A DNA stretch of 64,000 nt. It comes from Candidatus Poribacteria bacterium (GTDB lineage: Bacteria; Poribacteria; WGA-4E; WGA-3G). The notes under the pieces were generated by a model. That model was not told the DNA's origin. It ran no database searches and worked only from the letters and a program-made list of their open reading frames with translations. Positions 26,545-36,108 of this stretch are shown here, in pieces (position 1 is the first letter of the stretch; the number at the start of each line of letters is the position of its first letter). The DNA is taken from assembly GCA_026702755.1 (NCBI GenBank), contig JAPPBX010000031.1, forward strand, positions 1 to 64,000, given 5' to 3'. A program made the translations under genes and the position numbers.

Positions 26545-27225
26545 TTTCTACTCCTTTATTGATTGATTTTCCACAAGTGAAGTAATCTGTGCTAAAGTCA
26601 TTTTCGTCTGGCAAAACAGACTTTCATAGATAGGACGATTTCTTAACGAAATCGATGTTTAACACTTTAGCAAAAATGCATTTTTCTGTCAAGAAACAAA
26701 AAAGACAGAATCCTTATTTTTTTAACGCAAGTTTCACTTAAAACATTTCATGTGTTAAAAATGAAGGTTTATTGTTTGAATCACAGATTACGCGGATTAT
26801 ACAGGTGACACGGCTTTTATAGTAAAACCCGCAATTACCTATACACCAACGCAAGGGCGAGGATACAATCCTCGCCAGCGGTGGTGGGTGCTTGTTTCCT
26901 GACGAACTATAAACATATTTTCGGATTCTACTATAAAGCACACAAACACTGAAAGCAGAAGTGTGTGGTAGCACAAACTATTAGTTCCCGTAGGTTGGGT
27001 TGAGCAGTAAAAAAATTATATCATGTTCAATGGAGATCTTGTTTCTTGGTAACCTACTTGTAGAAAACAGATATAGCGAAACCCAACGAATCAAACACCG
27101 AGGGAAGAGGAGGAGCGAGGTTGGGAAACCTCGCCAGCGAAAATGGTGCGTCTACGGAAGGAGGCGAGGTTAGGAAACCTCGCCAGTGAAGGAAAATTGG
27201 AAGGATTAATCGGAAAAGTGGAAAC
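26545..27225. other. Intergenic region with repeats
   Basis: No gene is seen in these 680 bases. The left part is A+T rich and should hold the promoter of the Cys-rich gene. TTTGAATCACAGATTACGCG at 26775 starts a common dispersed word. Hairpin copies of GCGAGG...CCTCGCCAGCG lie at 26855-26883, 27115-27140 and 27171-27192. Confidence 0.5.
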
Positions 27226-30171
27226 CTACTGATTCGCACGCTGTAAGCGGAATACACCATTGTGCTTTGTGCCGATGTAGAATGTATCGCCATCAACAGC
27301 GAGAGAAGTCACCGTGTGCGGTGGGACTGGCGCAATGTGTTTCCATGTGCCCGTTTGGTTATCCACCTGATAAACACCGCTATCACAGATACCGTAAAGG
27401 GTTAAGCCGTCAGCGACAATCCGATCCATAAGGAGCATTTTCCCGTTAGTATCAGTGAGCGCGTGCCAGACCTCGCCGTTGAGCGAACGCATGACTCCTG
27501 CATCCGTTAAGATATAGACGGTTGAACCCGCAAATACGATCTCTTTGAAATACACAAATGGAAAGGGAAGGCTTTCGGTGATGTCGTTCCAAGTGTCTCC
27601 ATTGTCCAGAGACTGAAAGAGTTCACCCTCCCGTTTACCAGCATAGACAACGTCCCCCGAAACGCCAAGCGTGAGTCCTTTAGCAGACTCATCAGGTAAA
27701 GTGAGGAACCCGCTATCTTCTAAACCTGTATAGTGCCACGCTGTTTCGCCGCGCCGCCACCTGTAAAGTTTATGTCTATATTCCATGAAGACGGTATCGT
27801 CAGCCAATGTAAACGTTCCGTTCGTCCTCCATTCTTCAACGATACGGTCCCCGCCGGCTGACCACAACTCTTGTGCTTTATCAAGATCGGCATCATTCTC
27901 TCCCATTTTTATGACCTTTTTCTCTAATTCCGTGTGTAAGGTGTTCTCTTCAAAATCTGGGACACCTTCAACCGGTAGAAACAGATCGCCAGCGTCAGAG
28001 AGTTGAAAGAGTGTAACGTCCGTAAGTTCACTATTACTTGCATAGAGTACACCATTGGCTGTTGCGACTTTCGCTTTCGCTCCCTCCAATGAAGCATTTT
28101 CGTCAGGACTCAAGCCAATGGATTCCCACGACTCACCGCCATCTGTAGACTTGAGCATTCCGGTAGGTGTTAGCGCGTAGAGAACATTTTCGACCGTAAC
28201 CAGACTCTGAACATGGGAACTCACAAGTCCGCTCATAAAGGGGTGCCACGTGAAACCGCCATCCGTTGAACGTATTATCTCAGAAGGATGGTAATCCGTT
28301 TTGTAAAAATTGTTTTCATCCAATGCGACAACAGGAGACGCACCAGACGTACCAGACGTATGCCGGTCGCGTCCCGGATCCACCCACGTCTTACCATGGT
28401 CGTATGAGAGTAGAGCACCACCGGTACCCACTACCATAAGTGTCCCTCCAACTGGCACAACTTCAACAGCGGCTATTAACTTGACAGGATGTTGGTGAGA
28501 AGGGGGCGTAATATCGGTCCAAGAATCGCCGAGGTCGGTAGAAAAGAGAACTGAGGCATGAGGGGTCCACCCCGGCATCCCTCGTGGACCGATGATTGTT
28601 CCGATGTAAAGCTTATCTTCAGCAACTGCCAACGATTTGACACCTTGTTTCGATTGTGTCGGCACCGTCAATTTTTTCCAATTATCGGTAAACCGGAAAA
28701 GTCCGGCACTCGCCCCAACAAAGAGGATATTATTAACGGCGAGCGCGTCGTAAATGCGGAAATTAGGATCCCCTGCCTCCGGTACGACATCGGATCGCAA
28801 GACATGCCCTATGGATTCCCACTGCTTCCCAGCATCCTGAGAACGAAACACCTCCGTTCTGAGAATGAGGTACATCGTTATATCAACACTCTGTGCGCTG
28901 CGTTCTTGAGGTGCATCTGTGATAACCAAAGCGACGGCACGTCCTTTGGGACGGTCACTGAGGACCTCCCATGTTCTGCCATCATCAATTGAAGTTAAGA
29001 CTTCATCGGTCGTGAGGAGATAGAGAGTATCGCCGTGTTCCGCCATAACTCCCGCAAATTCCCGATTCGGACCGGCAGAACTAACAAACGTCCACGCGTC
29101 CGTTTTTTCGGCGAGTTTATAAAGCCCTGTTTTTGTAATAGTGTAGAGGGTTTGGTCGGACGCAAGAAAGAGTTCAGCTGCTGAAACGCCTCCGGGTCCC
29201 CTCGTTTGGACCCATTGCGGTTCTGCTATCGAAACGTCCACTTCATCCGTCTGCGCGGCTGCAATGAGAAACGATTCCATTTGGAATCCAGCCCTACCGT
29301 TTTTACCCGGTATATCGGCTCTTCCAAATTGGGTCAGTCGGTCAGATTTGTGTTCCAACGCTCGAACAACAGGTGCCTCAACCAATTCTATTGTCATTTC
29401 CGATGCGGCATCCAAGTTGTAGGGCTGCTGGAAACGCGACAACGCACGAGGTCCCATCCCGACCATCAAGATAACCAAAAAGGTCGAGGCGAATGAAAAT
29501 CCCCACGGCATCCAAGGTTTGCTTACGGAAGGAGATGCTGGTTTAATACGAGCGATTTCACGCATGATGTTCTCAGTTAAGGTCGGTGGTAATCGAAAGA
29601 TACCTGAGAAAGTATGGAGCAAATGCTCTTGCTCTTTCAATCGCTTGCGGGCACGGCGAAGTCGGCTTCTAATTGTGTTCGGCGATACACCCAAAAACGC
29701 GCTAACCTCCTCGCTTGTCATTTCTGCCAGATAAAACAGTGTGACAACAGTGCGCTCGCTTTCAGGCAGCTTTTGGAGCAGGCGTTTGACGAGTTCGCGC
29801 TGGTGGTCAATAGAGGCTTCTTCGTCACGCGCTGCTGTATATCGAGCATAACATAACTCCTCTAACTCGGTTGTGGGCATCGCATCCAGGGATGTCGTTG
29901 ATACCTGCTTCTTTCGGAGCCATGAGATACAGTGCCGCGTGGTGATTACATAGAGCCATCCCGGAAAATGATCTGGCGGTTTCAGCGTCGATAACTTTTT
30001 ATACACTTTCAGGAAAATATCCTGTGTGATTTCTTCGGCGGTATGGAAATCACCTATCTTCCGCCAGACAAGGGTATGAACCCATTTCTGGTATTTCTTG
30101 ACGAGCGTGGTAAATGCACCCTCGTCTCCATCTAAAGTCCGTTGAATTAATGCAACATCATTCTCTTTCAT
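27226..30171 (-). CDS. Membrane-bound ECF sigma factor fused to an Asp-box beta-propeller sensor, copy 1
   Basis: The 981-residue protein has three parts. Residues 1-190 are a complete ECF-type sigma factor: region 2 with QDIFLKVYKKL and FPGWLYVITTRHCISWL, region 4 with LPESERTVVTLFYLAEM and VSPNTIRSRLRRARKRL. A linker leads to one membrane helix at about 219-240 (WGFSFASTFLVILMVGMG). Residues 300-981 contain at least seven Asp-box motifs (DGGESW, DDGRTW, DLGDSW, DNGDTW and others), typical of BNR or photosynthesis-assembly-type propellers. Sigma and a presumed extracytoplasmic sensor are therefore one chain with no separate anti-sigma gene. The start has a GGAGGGAG site. A promoter-like element shared with the other fusion lies at 30216-30244. 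Confidence 0.88.
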   Translation of the reverse strand: MKENDVALIQRTLDGDEGAFTTLVKKYQKWVHTLVWRKIGDFHTAEEITQDIFLKVYKKLSTLKPPDHFPGWLYVITTRHCISWLRKKQVSTTSLDAMPTTELEELCYARYTAARDEEASIDHQRELVKRLLQKLPESERTVVTLFYLAEMTSEEVSAFLGVSPNTIRSRLRRARKRLKEQEHLLHTFSGIFRLPPTLTENIMREIARIKPASPSVSKPWMPWGFSFASTFLVILMVGMGPRALSRFQQPYNLDAASEMTIELVEAPVVRALEHKSDRLTQFGRADIPGKNGRAGFQMESFLIAAAQTDEVDVSIAEPQWVQTRGPGGVSAAELFLASDQTLYTITKTGLYKLAEKTDAWTFVSSAGPNREFAGVMAEHGDTLYLLTTDEVLTSIDDGRTWEVLSDRPKGRAVALVITDAPQERSAQSVDITMYLILRTEVFRSQDAGKQWESIGHVLRSDVVPEAGDPNFRIYDALAVNNILFVGASAGLFRFTDNWKKLTVPTQSKQGVKSLAVAEDKLYIGTIIGPRGMPGWTPHASVLFSTDLGDSWTDITPPSHQHPVKLIAAVEVVPVGGTLMVVGTGGALLSYDHGKTWVDPGRDRHTSGTSGASPVVALDENNFYKTDYHPSEIIRSTDGGFTWHPFMSGLVSSHVQSLVTVENVLYALTPTGMLKSTDGGESWESIGLSPDENASLEGAKAKVATANGVLYASNSELTDVTLFQLSDAGDLFLPVEGVPDFEENTLHTELEKKVIKMGENDADLDKAQELWSAGGDRIVEEWRTNGTFTLADDTVFMEYRHKLYRWRRGETAWHYTGLEDSGFLTLPDESAKGLTLGVSGDVVYAGKREGELFQSLDNGDTWNDITESLPFPFVYFKEIVFAGSTVYILTDAGVMRSLNGEVWHALTDTNGKMLLMDRIVADGLTLYGICDSGVYQVDNQTGTWKHIAPVPPHTVTSLAVDGDTFYIGTKHNGVFRLQRANQ

Positions 30172-30215
30172 CAGTCTCCCTCCGAAAAAATAAATAATAA
30201 GGCTTCATAATATAG

Positions 30216-30244
30216 TAACGCACTTTGGAGACCGAAATGGTGCA
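30216..30244 (-). promoter_or_regulatory. Candidate ECF-type promoter upstream of fusion copy 1
   Basis: On the minus strand TGCACCATTTCGGTCTCC precedes TGCGTTA. The 29-base block aligns without gaps to 35804-35832, upstream of the other fusion gene. A start just downstream would leave a leader of about 40 bases. Autoregulation by the encoded sigma factor is inference. Confidence 0.45.
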
Positions 30245-30288
30245 TAAAATGCAATTTTCGGAAGAATGCCTGTTTAAAGATGCAAAGG

Positions 30289-30313
30289 CGAGGTTGCAAA
30301 CCTCGCCCAGCAA
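30289..30313. repeat. CTCGCC hairpin repeat, family B (copy)
   Basis: GGCGAGGTTGCAAACCTCGCC is a perfect hairpin of the family also seen at 27115-27192, 39825-39855 and 40661-40686. Confidence 0.6.
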
Positions 30314-30356
30314 AAGGAAAATCAAGGACACATAAATGGAAAAGCGGAGAAAATAT

Positions 30357-32567
30357 TTATCGACTATCCCGCTGAAAACGGAGTATGCCGCTGTGTTTTG
30401 TACCGATGTAAAGCACTTCGTCAGCAATAGCGAGAGAAGTTGCCGCATAAGGTGCTTCCGAGGCGATCCGTCTCCATGTATCCATCTGATCATCAACCTG
30501 ATAAACGCCATTATCACGCACGCCGTAAAGGATTGCGTCCTCAGCTGCAATCCAATCCATAAGGAGCGGATCTCCGTCACTATCGGTGAGTGTCTGCCAG
30601 ACCTCGCTATTAAGCGAACGCATGACTCCCATATCCGTTGAAATATAGACCGTTGAACCCGCAAATACGATGTCCTTGAAGTATTCAAATGGAAAAGCGA
30701 GATTTTCGGTGATGTCGTTCCAAGTATCTCCGTTGTCCAAGGATTGGAAAAGTTCGCCCTCTCGCTTACCTGCATAGACAATGTTCCTCGAAACCGCAAG
30801 GGTGAATCCTTTTCCGTCAATAGGTGGGAATTCTCCTTGATCTTCCAAACCGGTGTAGTGCCACGCTGTTTCGCCGGGTCGCCATCTGAAAAGTTTCCGT
30901 CGGTGCTCCATAAACACAGTTTCCCCAGCGAGGACAAACCCTCCATTTCTTGTGTCCTCTTCAGCGATAAAGAGTAAACTCTCTCGCCACTGCCGCTCTG
31001 TTTCACGAACATTGACGTTGGTTTCTCTGGCTTCCCTAAGCCTTTTCTTCCATTCAACATACAGATTATCTTCCTTGAAATCCGGTATGCCTTGCACAGG
31101 TACCAGTTCATTACTTTCGACAGGAAGGTGCAAAAGTTGCGTTCGATGACTGGCAATGCTGCTTACATAGAGGGTTTCATCGGTTGTTTCAATCCTCGGA
31201 ATCAGGAGTTTACCTCCGCCACTCACGTTAATAGCCTCCCAAGATTCACCTCTGTTCGCCGATTTAGCAACCTTACCACCGCTAACTACATAGAGCATGT
31301 TTTTGTCTGCAATCAGATTCTGTACATCGGCACTCACGAGTCCCTTTACAAAGGGATGCCACGAGCGACCGCCATCTGTTGAGCGTGTTACCCCAGAGAG
31401 TTGAGATTTGAAAAAATTATTTTCATCCAAGGCTACAACAGGCAAGAAGCCACCCGTAAAGGCATGCGGGGCGCGTCCTGGATCCTCCCATGTCCTGCCA
31501 TGATCATAAGAAAGCAGAGCCCCACCGGGACCTATCACCATAAGTGTGTCTCCAACGGAAACGATCTTAACTGTGCCGATTAATTTAACTGGATGTTCAG
31601 CGGTGCTTGGGGTGATGTCGGTCCATGAATCTCCGAAGTCGGTTGAATAGAAGAGTGAACAATGAGGGGCATCCGGCTGATCTGAAATCGTTGCGACATA
31701 GAGTCTATCTTCGGTAGCTGCCAACGAATTGACACCTGCAAGGGTCGGTAGCGTTACTTTATTCCAATCGCCGGTAAACCGAAAAAGTCCGCGACTCGTT
31801 CCCACAAAGAGGATTCGGTTCGTTCCAGCATAGATGATGTCATCAATGGCAGCAGCGTCATGAATTCTTAATTCAATGTCTGCTTCCTCTGGGGCGATAT
31901 CGGCTCGCAAACTCTCGCCTATAGCGATCCACTGCTTACCTCCATCTTCAGAACGAAATACCTCTGTGCTGAGAACAAGAAACATTGTCATATCAACGCT
32001 CTGGGGGCTGCGTTCTCGAGGGGCATCCGTAACAACCAAGGCGACGGCACTTCCTTCGGGACGGTTACCGAGAGTATCCCATGTTTCACCGCGATCGGTT
32101 GATGCTAAGAGTTTATCCGTTGTGAGAAGATAAAGGGTATTGCCACGTTCTGCCATAATCTGGTCAAACTGCCGATTCGGACCGCCGGAATTAATAAGCG
32201 TCCATTCGTCTGCTTCTTCTGTAAATCGGTAGAGACCCGTCTTTGCAATAAGGTAAAGGGTTCGGTCAGATGCCAGAAAGAGTCCCGGTCTTGAAACGCC
32301 TCCCAATCCCTTCGTCTGGATCCACTGTGACTCTGTTACCAAAACGTCTGCCTTATCTGCGTGTAACGTTCGCGCACCGAAATTGAGCGTCAAACTCACC
32401 AGAAGTACCAATGCGAAAGTGAATACCCACGGCTTACTCACCGAAAGAAAAGCAGACTTGATGGGGAGGGTTTCCCGCATGACGTTCATAGTCAGATATG
32501 GGGAGATTTGGCACCTGAATCTTGCAAGCGAAGATTTGCTTTCAACGCTGCGTATTTTTTCAATCAT
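30357..32567 (-). CDS. Membrane Asp-box propeller protein lacking the sigma domain
   Basis: The 736-residue protein is a paralogue of the two flanking fusion proteins but starts where their linker begins. Its LTMNVMRETLPIK...LSVSKPW aligns with LTENIMREIARIK...PSVSKPW of the fusions. One membrane helix follows (FTFALVLLVSLTLNFGA), then at least seven Asp-box motifs (DRGETW, DGGKQW, DFGDSW, DHGRTW, DGGRSW, NRGESW, DNGDTW). The ATG at 32567 has AAGGAG six bases upstream, so the short form is a real gene and not a broken one. It lies 49 bases after the upstream fusion gene and is probably co-transcribed with it. It could act as a sensor subunit or decoy for the fused sigma proteins. Confidence 0.82.
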   Translation of the reverse strand: MIEKIRSVESKSSLARFRCQISPYLTMNVMRETLPIKSAFLSVSKPWVFTFALVLLVSLTLNFGARTLHADKADVLVTESQWIQTKGLGGVSRPGLFLASDRTLYLIAKTGLYRFTEEADEWTLINSGGPNRQFDQIMAERGNTLYLLTTDKLLASTDRGETWDTLGNRPEGSAVALVVTDAPRERSPQSVDMTMFLVLSTEVFRSEDGGKQWIAIGESLRADIAPEEADIELRIHDAAAIDDIIYAGTNRILFVGTSRGLFRFTGDWNKVTLPTLAGVNSLAATEDRLYVATISDQPDAPHCSLFYSTDFGDSWTDITPSTAEHPVKLIGTVKIVSVGDTLMVIGPGGALLSYDHGRTWEDPGRAPHAFTGGFLPVVALDENNFFKSQLSGVTRSTDGGRSWHPFVKGLVSADVQNLIADKNMLYVVSGGKVAKSANRGESWEAINVSGGGKLLIPRIETTDETLYVSSIASHRTQLLHLPVESNELVPVQGIPDFKEDNLYVEWKKRLREARETNVNVRETERQWRESLLFIAEEDTRNGGFVLAGETVFMEHRRKLFRWRPGETAWHYTGLEDQGEFPPIDGKGFTLAVSRNIVYAGKREGELFQSLDNGDTWNDITENLAFPFEYFKDIVFAGSTVYISTDMGVMRSLNSEVWQTLTDSDGDPLLMDWIAAEDAILYGVRDNGVYQVDDQMDTWRRIASEAPYAATSLAIADEVLYIGTKHSGILRFQRDSR

Positions 32568-32616
32568 GGATTTCTCCTTAATGGGAAAGCGGGTAAAAAT
32601 CCCACCCACCGATAAA

Positions 32617-35553
32617 CTACAAGTTGGACAAGGGCAAACTTAAAAGCCCACGGTGTTCAGTGCCAACATAGAGAACATTCCCCACAACAACGAGAGACGT
32701 TACTCGTCCAAGAACTTCTGAGGTAATCTGCTCCCAGATGCCTGTGCTGTTGTTCAGTCGGTAAACACCTGTTTGGGAAACACCGTAGAGGGTTGTGCCA
32801 TCAACTGCCAATTGGCGCATGGCAATCGGAGTATATTTTGAATCGGTGAGTGTATGCCAGTTTTCGCCATCGCTTGACACGGCAACACCGTCTTTTGTTG
32901 AAACGTATACCGTGTTATCCACAAAGCGTATTTCTCTGAAGTGTGGCAATTTTTTTAGGAGTTGGTCTTGCGATTCTGCTCTATTAAGCTGAAAGGGGAA
33001 GTCTGCGGTAATATCTCTCCAAGTGTCTCCGCCATCCAAGGATTGGAAGAGGCTGCCGTCACTTTTTCCGAGATACATGATCTTTCCTGAGACAGCGAAT
33101 TGGAACCCGTCAGTCGCATAGAAGTCCCCGAATACGGGTGCATCTTGGACCCCTGTGTCGTGCCATTCACGATCTCCACGTGCCCATCGGTAGAGTTTCC
33201 GTTCGTATTCAATGTAGAACGCGTTTTCGCTGACAGCGAACTCGCCTGTTGTTCGGACGATGGCCTCCTTGATGCCGAGTCGATAGTCAGATTCATCATT
33301 TGATAAACCTAAGCCGCGCTCGGCGAGTGTATCGGCGGTGTTTACCAGCCCCTCCAACCATTCGCCGTGGCTCGGATCCACATAAACAGGCATTCCCTCA
33401 ATATGGATCAGCGTATCAGTATTGGCGGGTAAATGGAGCAGGCAGTTTGTGCTGCCGCCCTGCTTTGTTCTGACGTAAAGCGAATCTCCCACGACTGTCA
33501 TATTCGACAATTTCAACTCACCGAGCGATTTATTTGGCGAGAGTGGTAAATTCGTGTCCATCTGCGTCCACTGATTTCCACCATCGATAGATTTAGCGAC
33601 ACCTTTATTCGTTACAGCGTAGAGCACGTTGTTAACCTGTGCAAGATCGAGAATTTGGGGTTCTGCTATACCCGTTGTGAACGAATGCCAACTACTGCCG
33701 CCATCAGTTGAACGTCCGAGACTACTCCCGAGTGCGACGAAAAAAGTATTCTCATCTAAAGCGATCGCTGGAGCAAAACCGAGCGCAAGCGCGTGCTTGT
33801 GGAAACCGAGGTATTCCCATGTGTCGCCAGCATCTCTTGAACCTAACACGCCAGCACCCAATACCAAAAGGGTTTCACCTGCCGCTACAAGCTTGACAGA
33901 TCCGATCGTCAATGGTGACATTCCTACTTTTAGATTCATGGGCGTTATATCAGTCCAAGATGCCCCAAAGTCGCTTGAAGCAAAGAGCGAACCAGATTTC
34001 TGATCTCCCTGCCTTGGGGCACTGATGTAGATTCTATCGTCAGCGACTGCTAACGCGTCAATAGATTGTGCCTGTGCAACAGATAATTTCTCCCATACAC
34101 CTGAATTAAGCCGATAGAGACCCTGCTTTGTCCCTAAAAAGGGGATGTTCCCAACGGTAACGGCAGTATGTATCTCTGGTGCGGTCAAGCCATCGTTAAA
34201 GGCGTTCCATGCTTTACCAGTATCTGTCGAACGAAACACACCGTCTGCAAGAACGAGGTACATTTCAATCTGGGCATCCTGCGACCAGCGTAACTTGCTG
34301 GGGATAAGTAGTGCGATGGCACGTCCGCGTGGCCGTGGACCGAGGAAATGCAATGTCACGCCGTGATCCGTTGACGCGAGCAGATCGGTCTCAGTAACAA
34401 TATAGAGCGTATCTTTCCCTTCTGCCATCGGCATCCTATAAGGTGTAACGGGAAGTGCGGCGTTAATGAGTGTCCATTCAGTGTTGTCAGCTGCTAACTG
34501 GTAGAGCCGAGTGCCTCCAATCGCATAGACCTCTTTTTGAGATGTGGCAAATAAGTTCCCGACACCGCCCCCCTCCGGTCCCCTTGTTGGCATCCATTGT
34601 GGTTCTGTCTTTCGTATCTTTGTTGTATCCGCTGCTACTGTCAACAGTCCAGCATCGGCTTTTGAAACGGTACCACTACCGTCTTTTCCCGGAGCATTAC
34701 CCTTTCCAAACTGATTTCTCACATCCAGTTCTCGTTTCAGTTCAAACACAACGGGTGCGTCAACCAATTCAACTGTCATCTCCGAGGTTGCATCCAAGTC
34801 GTAGGGTTGCTGGAAGCGAGATAACGTCTGGGGACCGAATCCCATCATCAGGATAACCAAAAGCGTTGAAGAAAAGGAGAGTGCCCACGGCACCCAAGGT
34901 TTACCCACAGAAGGCGATGTCGGCTTGATACGGGCAATTTCACGCATGACCTTCTCGGTTAGGGTTTGCGGCAATTGGAAAATGCTTGGGGCATCGTGGA
35001 GCAGATGTTCTTGCTTCTCCAACCGCTTGCGGGCGCGGTGGAGACGACTCTTAATAGTGTTTGGGGATACCCCCAAGAATTCGCTAATGTTTTCGCAAGA
35101 CATTTCTGCCAGATAAAACAGTGTTACAACAGTGCGCTCGCTCTCTGGGAGTTTTTGGAGCAGGCGTTTGACGATGCCGCGCTGGTGTTCAACAGATGCT
35201 TCTTCGTTATGTGCTGCCTCATATCGTGCATAACATAACTCCTCTAACTCGGTTGTAGGCATCGCATCCAGGGAGGTCGTTGATACCCTCTTCTTTCGGA
35301 GCCATGTGATACAGTGCCGCGTCGCAATTACATAGAGCCACCCTGGAAAACGATCCGGTGGTTTCAACGTCGATAACTTTTTGTACACCTTCAAAAAAAT
35401 ATCCTGTGTGATTTCCTCGGCGATATGGAAATCCCCTATTTTTCGCCAGACCAAAGTGTGAATCTGCTTTTGGTATTTGTTCACGAGTGCTGTAAATGCG
35501 CGTTGGTCACCCTCTAAAGTCCGTCGAATCAGGTCAACATCGCTTCTCTCCAT
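32617..35553 (-). CDS. Membrane-bound ECF sigma factor fused to an Asp-box beta-propeller sensor, copy 2
   Basis: The protein has 978 residues from the ATG at 35553, chosen for its GGGAGGAGA site; the frame is open to 35646 without a site. The layout matches copy 1: sigma region 2 (QDIFLKVYKKL, FPGWLYVIATRHCITWL), region 4 (LPESERTVVTLFYLAEM, VSPNTIKSRLHRARKRL), one membrane helix near 220-242 (ALSFSSTLLVILMMGFG) and a long Asp-box region (DTGKAW, DFGASW, DAGDTW, DGGSSW, DGGNQW, DGGDTW). The sigma and linker parts are far more alike between copies than the propellers, suggesting constant signalling output with diverging inputs. A MITE-like element separates it from its promoter-like element. 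Confidence 0.88.
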   Translation of the reverse strand: MERSDVDLIRRTLEGDQRAFTALVNKYQKQIHTLVWRKIGDFHIAEEITQDIFLKVYKKLSTLKPPDRFPGWLYVIATRHCITWLRKKRVSTTSLDAMPTTELEELCYARYEAAHNEEASVEHQRGIVKRLLQKLPESERTVVTLFYLAEMSCENISEFLGVSPNTIKSRLHRARKRLEKQEHLLHDAPSIFQLPQTLTEKVMREIARIKPTSPSVGKPWVPWALSFSSTLLVILMMGFGPQTLSRFQQPYDLDATSEMTVELVDAPVVFELKRELDVRNQFGKGNAPGKDGSGTVSKADAGLLTVAADTTKIRKTEPQWMPTRGPEGGGVGNLFATSQKEVYAIGGTRLYQLAADNTEWTLINAALPVTPYRMPMAEGKDTLYIVTETDLLASTDHGVTLHFLGPRPRGRAIALLIPSKLRWSQDAQIEMYLVLADGVFRSTDTGKAWNAFNDGLTAPEIHTAVTVGNIPFLGTKQGLYRLNSGVWEKLSVAQAQSIDALAVADDRIYISAPRQGDQKSGSLFASSDFGASWTDITPMNLKVGMSPLTIGSVKLVAAGETLLVLGAGVLGSRDAGDTWEYLGFHKHALALGFAPAIALDENTFFVALGSSLGRSTDGGSSWHSFTTGIAEPQILDLAQVNNVLYAVTNKGVAKSIDGGNQWTQMDTNLPLSPNKSLGELKLSNMTVVGDSLYVRTKQGGSTNCLLHLPANTDTLIHIEGMPVYVDPSHGEWLEGLVNTADTLAERGLGLSNDESDYRLGIKEAIVRTTGEFAVSENAFYIEYERKLYRWARGDREWHDTGVQDAPVFGDFYATDGFQFAVSGKIMYLGKSDGSLFQSLDGGDTWRDITADFPFQLNRAESQDQLLKKLPHFREIRFVDNTVYVSTKDGVAVSSDGENWHTLTDSKYTPIAMRQLAVDGTTLYGVSQTGVYRLNNSTGIWEQITSEVLGRVTSLVVVGNVLYVGTEHRGLLSLPLSNL

Positions 35554-35631
35554 GACTCTCCTCCCGAAAATATAGTGAAACCTACAATTACGATCAATGT
35601 GATTTTTCGGTAGGTAAATGCCTATATACTC

Positions 35632-35750
35632 AGGACTTACGCACATTGAGTAAATATCGGATGTTTAGACGCAAAAAGCGGTAATTTCTATCCTTTAAAC
35701 CCCCTAAATCCCCTTATCAGGGGGACTTTAAGAGGGAATGCGTAAATCCT
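35632..35750. mobile_element. MITE-like element with terminal inverted repeats
   Basis: AGGACTTACGCA at the left end is matched by TGCGTAAATCCT at the right end, 119 bases apart. Flanking CTATATACT (35622-35630) and ATATACT (35751-35757) look like a target duplication. The interior has a CCCCCTAAATCCCCTTATCA hairpin and no coding capacity. Partial ends CAGGACTTACACA occur at 39808 and 50283. Confidence 0.65.
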
Positions 35751-35803
35751 ATATACTTTTAGACTTTACCATAAAAACAAAAAATAGTGCTTTCATAGGT
35801 TAA

Positions 35804-35832
35804 TAACGCGTCTATGAGACTGAAAGGTTGCA
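35804..35832 (-). promoter_or_regulatory. Candidate ECF-type promoter upstream of fusion copy 2
   Basis: On the minus strand TGCAACCTTTCAGTCTCATA precedes GACGCGTTA. TGCAACCTTT resembles -35 elements of several ECF groups, and the block aligns with 30216-30244. It lies about 250 bases from the start codon, partly because of the MITE-like insertion. Confidence 0.45.
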
Positions 35833-35981
35833 TAAAATACGATTTTCAAGACAAATAAGCAATTTCTGTGCCAGTGCCAGAGGTCTGCCTGTGTAGAATT
35901 CTGCCCGGAAAGGGGCAACTGTTATTCTTAAATGCACGAAAAAGGGCATCTCACGGAGATGGAAAGGGAGCGTACACCAGA

Positions 35982-36006
35982 AAAGGCGCGTAACGAACGC
36001 GCCTTT
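35982..36006 (-). terminator. Hairpin terminator downstream of the cytochrome-like lipoprotein gene
   Basis: AAAGGCGCG and CGCGCCTTT form a perfect 9-base stem with a 7-base loop, followed on the minus strand by TTTTCTGG. It probably ends transcription of the gene at 36109-36630. Confidence 0.65.
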
Positions 36007-36108
36007 CTAACATTCTACAACATACGCTTGGAGGTAGGTTGGTAACGTTGGTTCCGATATTTTTTCACTTGACAGAACGGAGCAGAACTGCTATGCTGTC
36101 GCTAAGTT

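Larger units (their letters stand above)
35554..36108. other. Intergenic region upstream of fusion copy 2
   Basis: No gene is seen in these 555 bases. They hold a MITE-like element, a candidate promoter and a terminator hairpin, each listed separately. The rest is A+T rich. Confidence 0.6.

Noticed and set aside
27115-27192. Possible CRISPR from repeated CCTCGCCAGCG words
   Set aside because: Copies are few, palindromic and unevenly spaced, fitting dispersed hairpin repeats.
30158-31156. A 332-codon minus-strand frame overlapping the sigma-less propeller gene
   Set aside because: It is an alternative frame of conserved Asp-box coding sequence; fragments such as ILGTTSPK recur only because the underlying genes are paralogous.
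35554-35646. Upstream extension of the second sigma-fusion protein
   Set aside because: The extra 31 codons include part of the MITE end and have no ribosome site, whereas GGGAGGAGA precedes the ATG at 35553.
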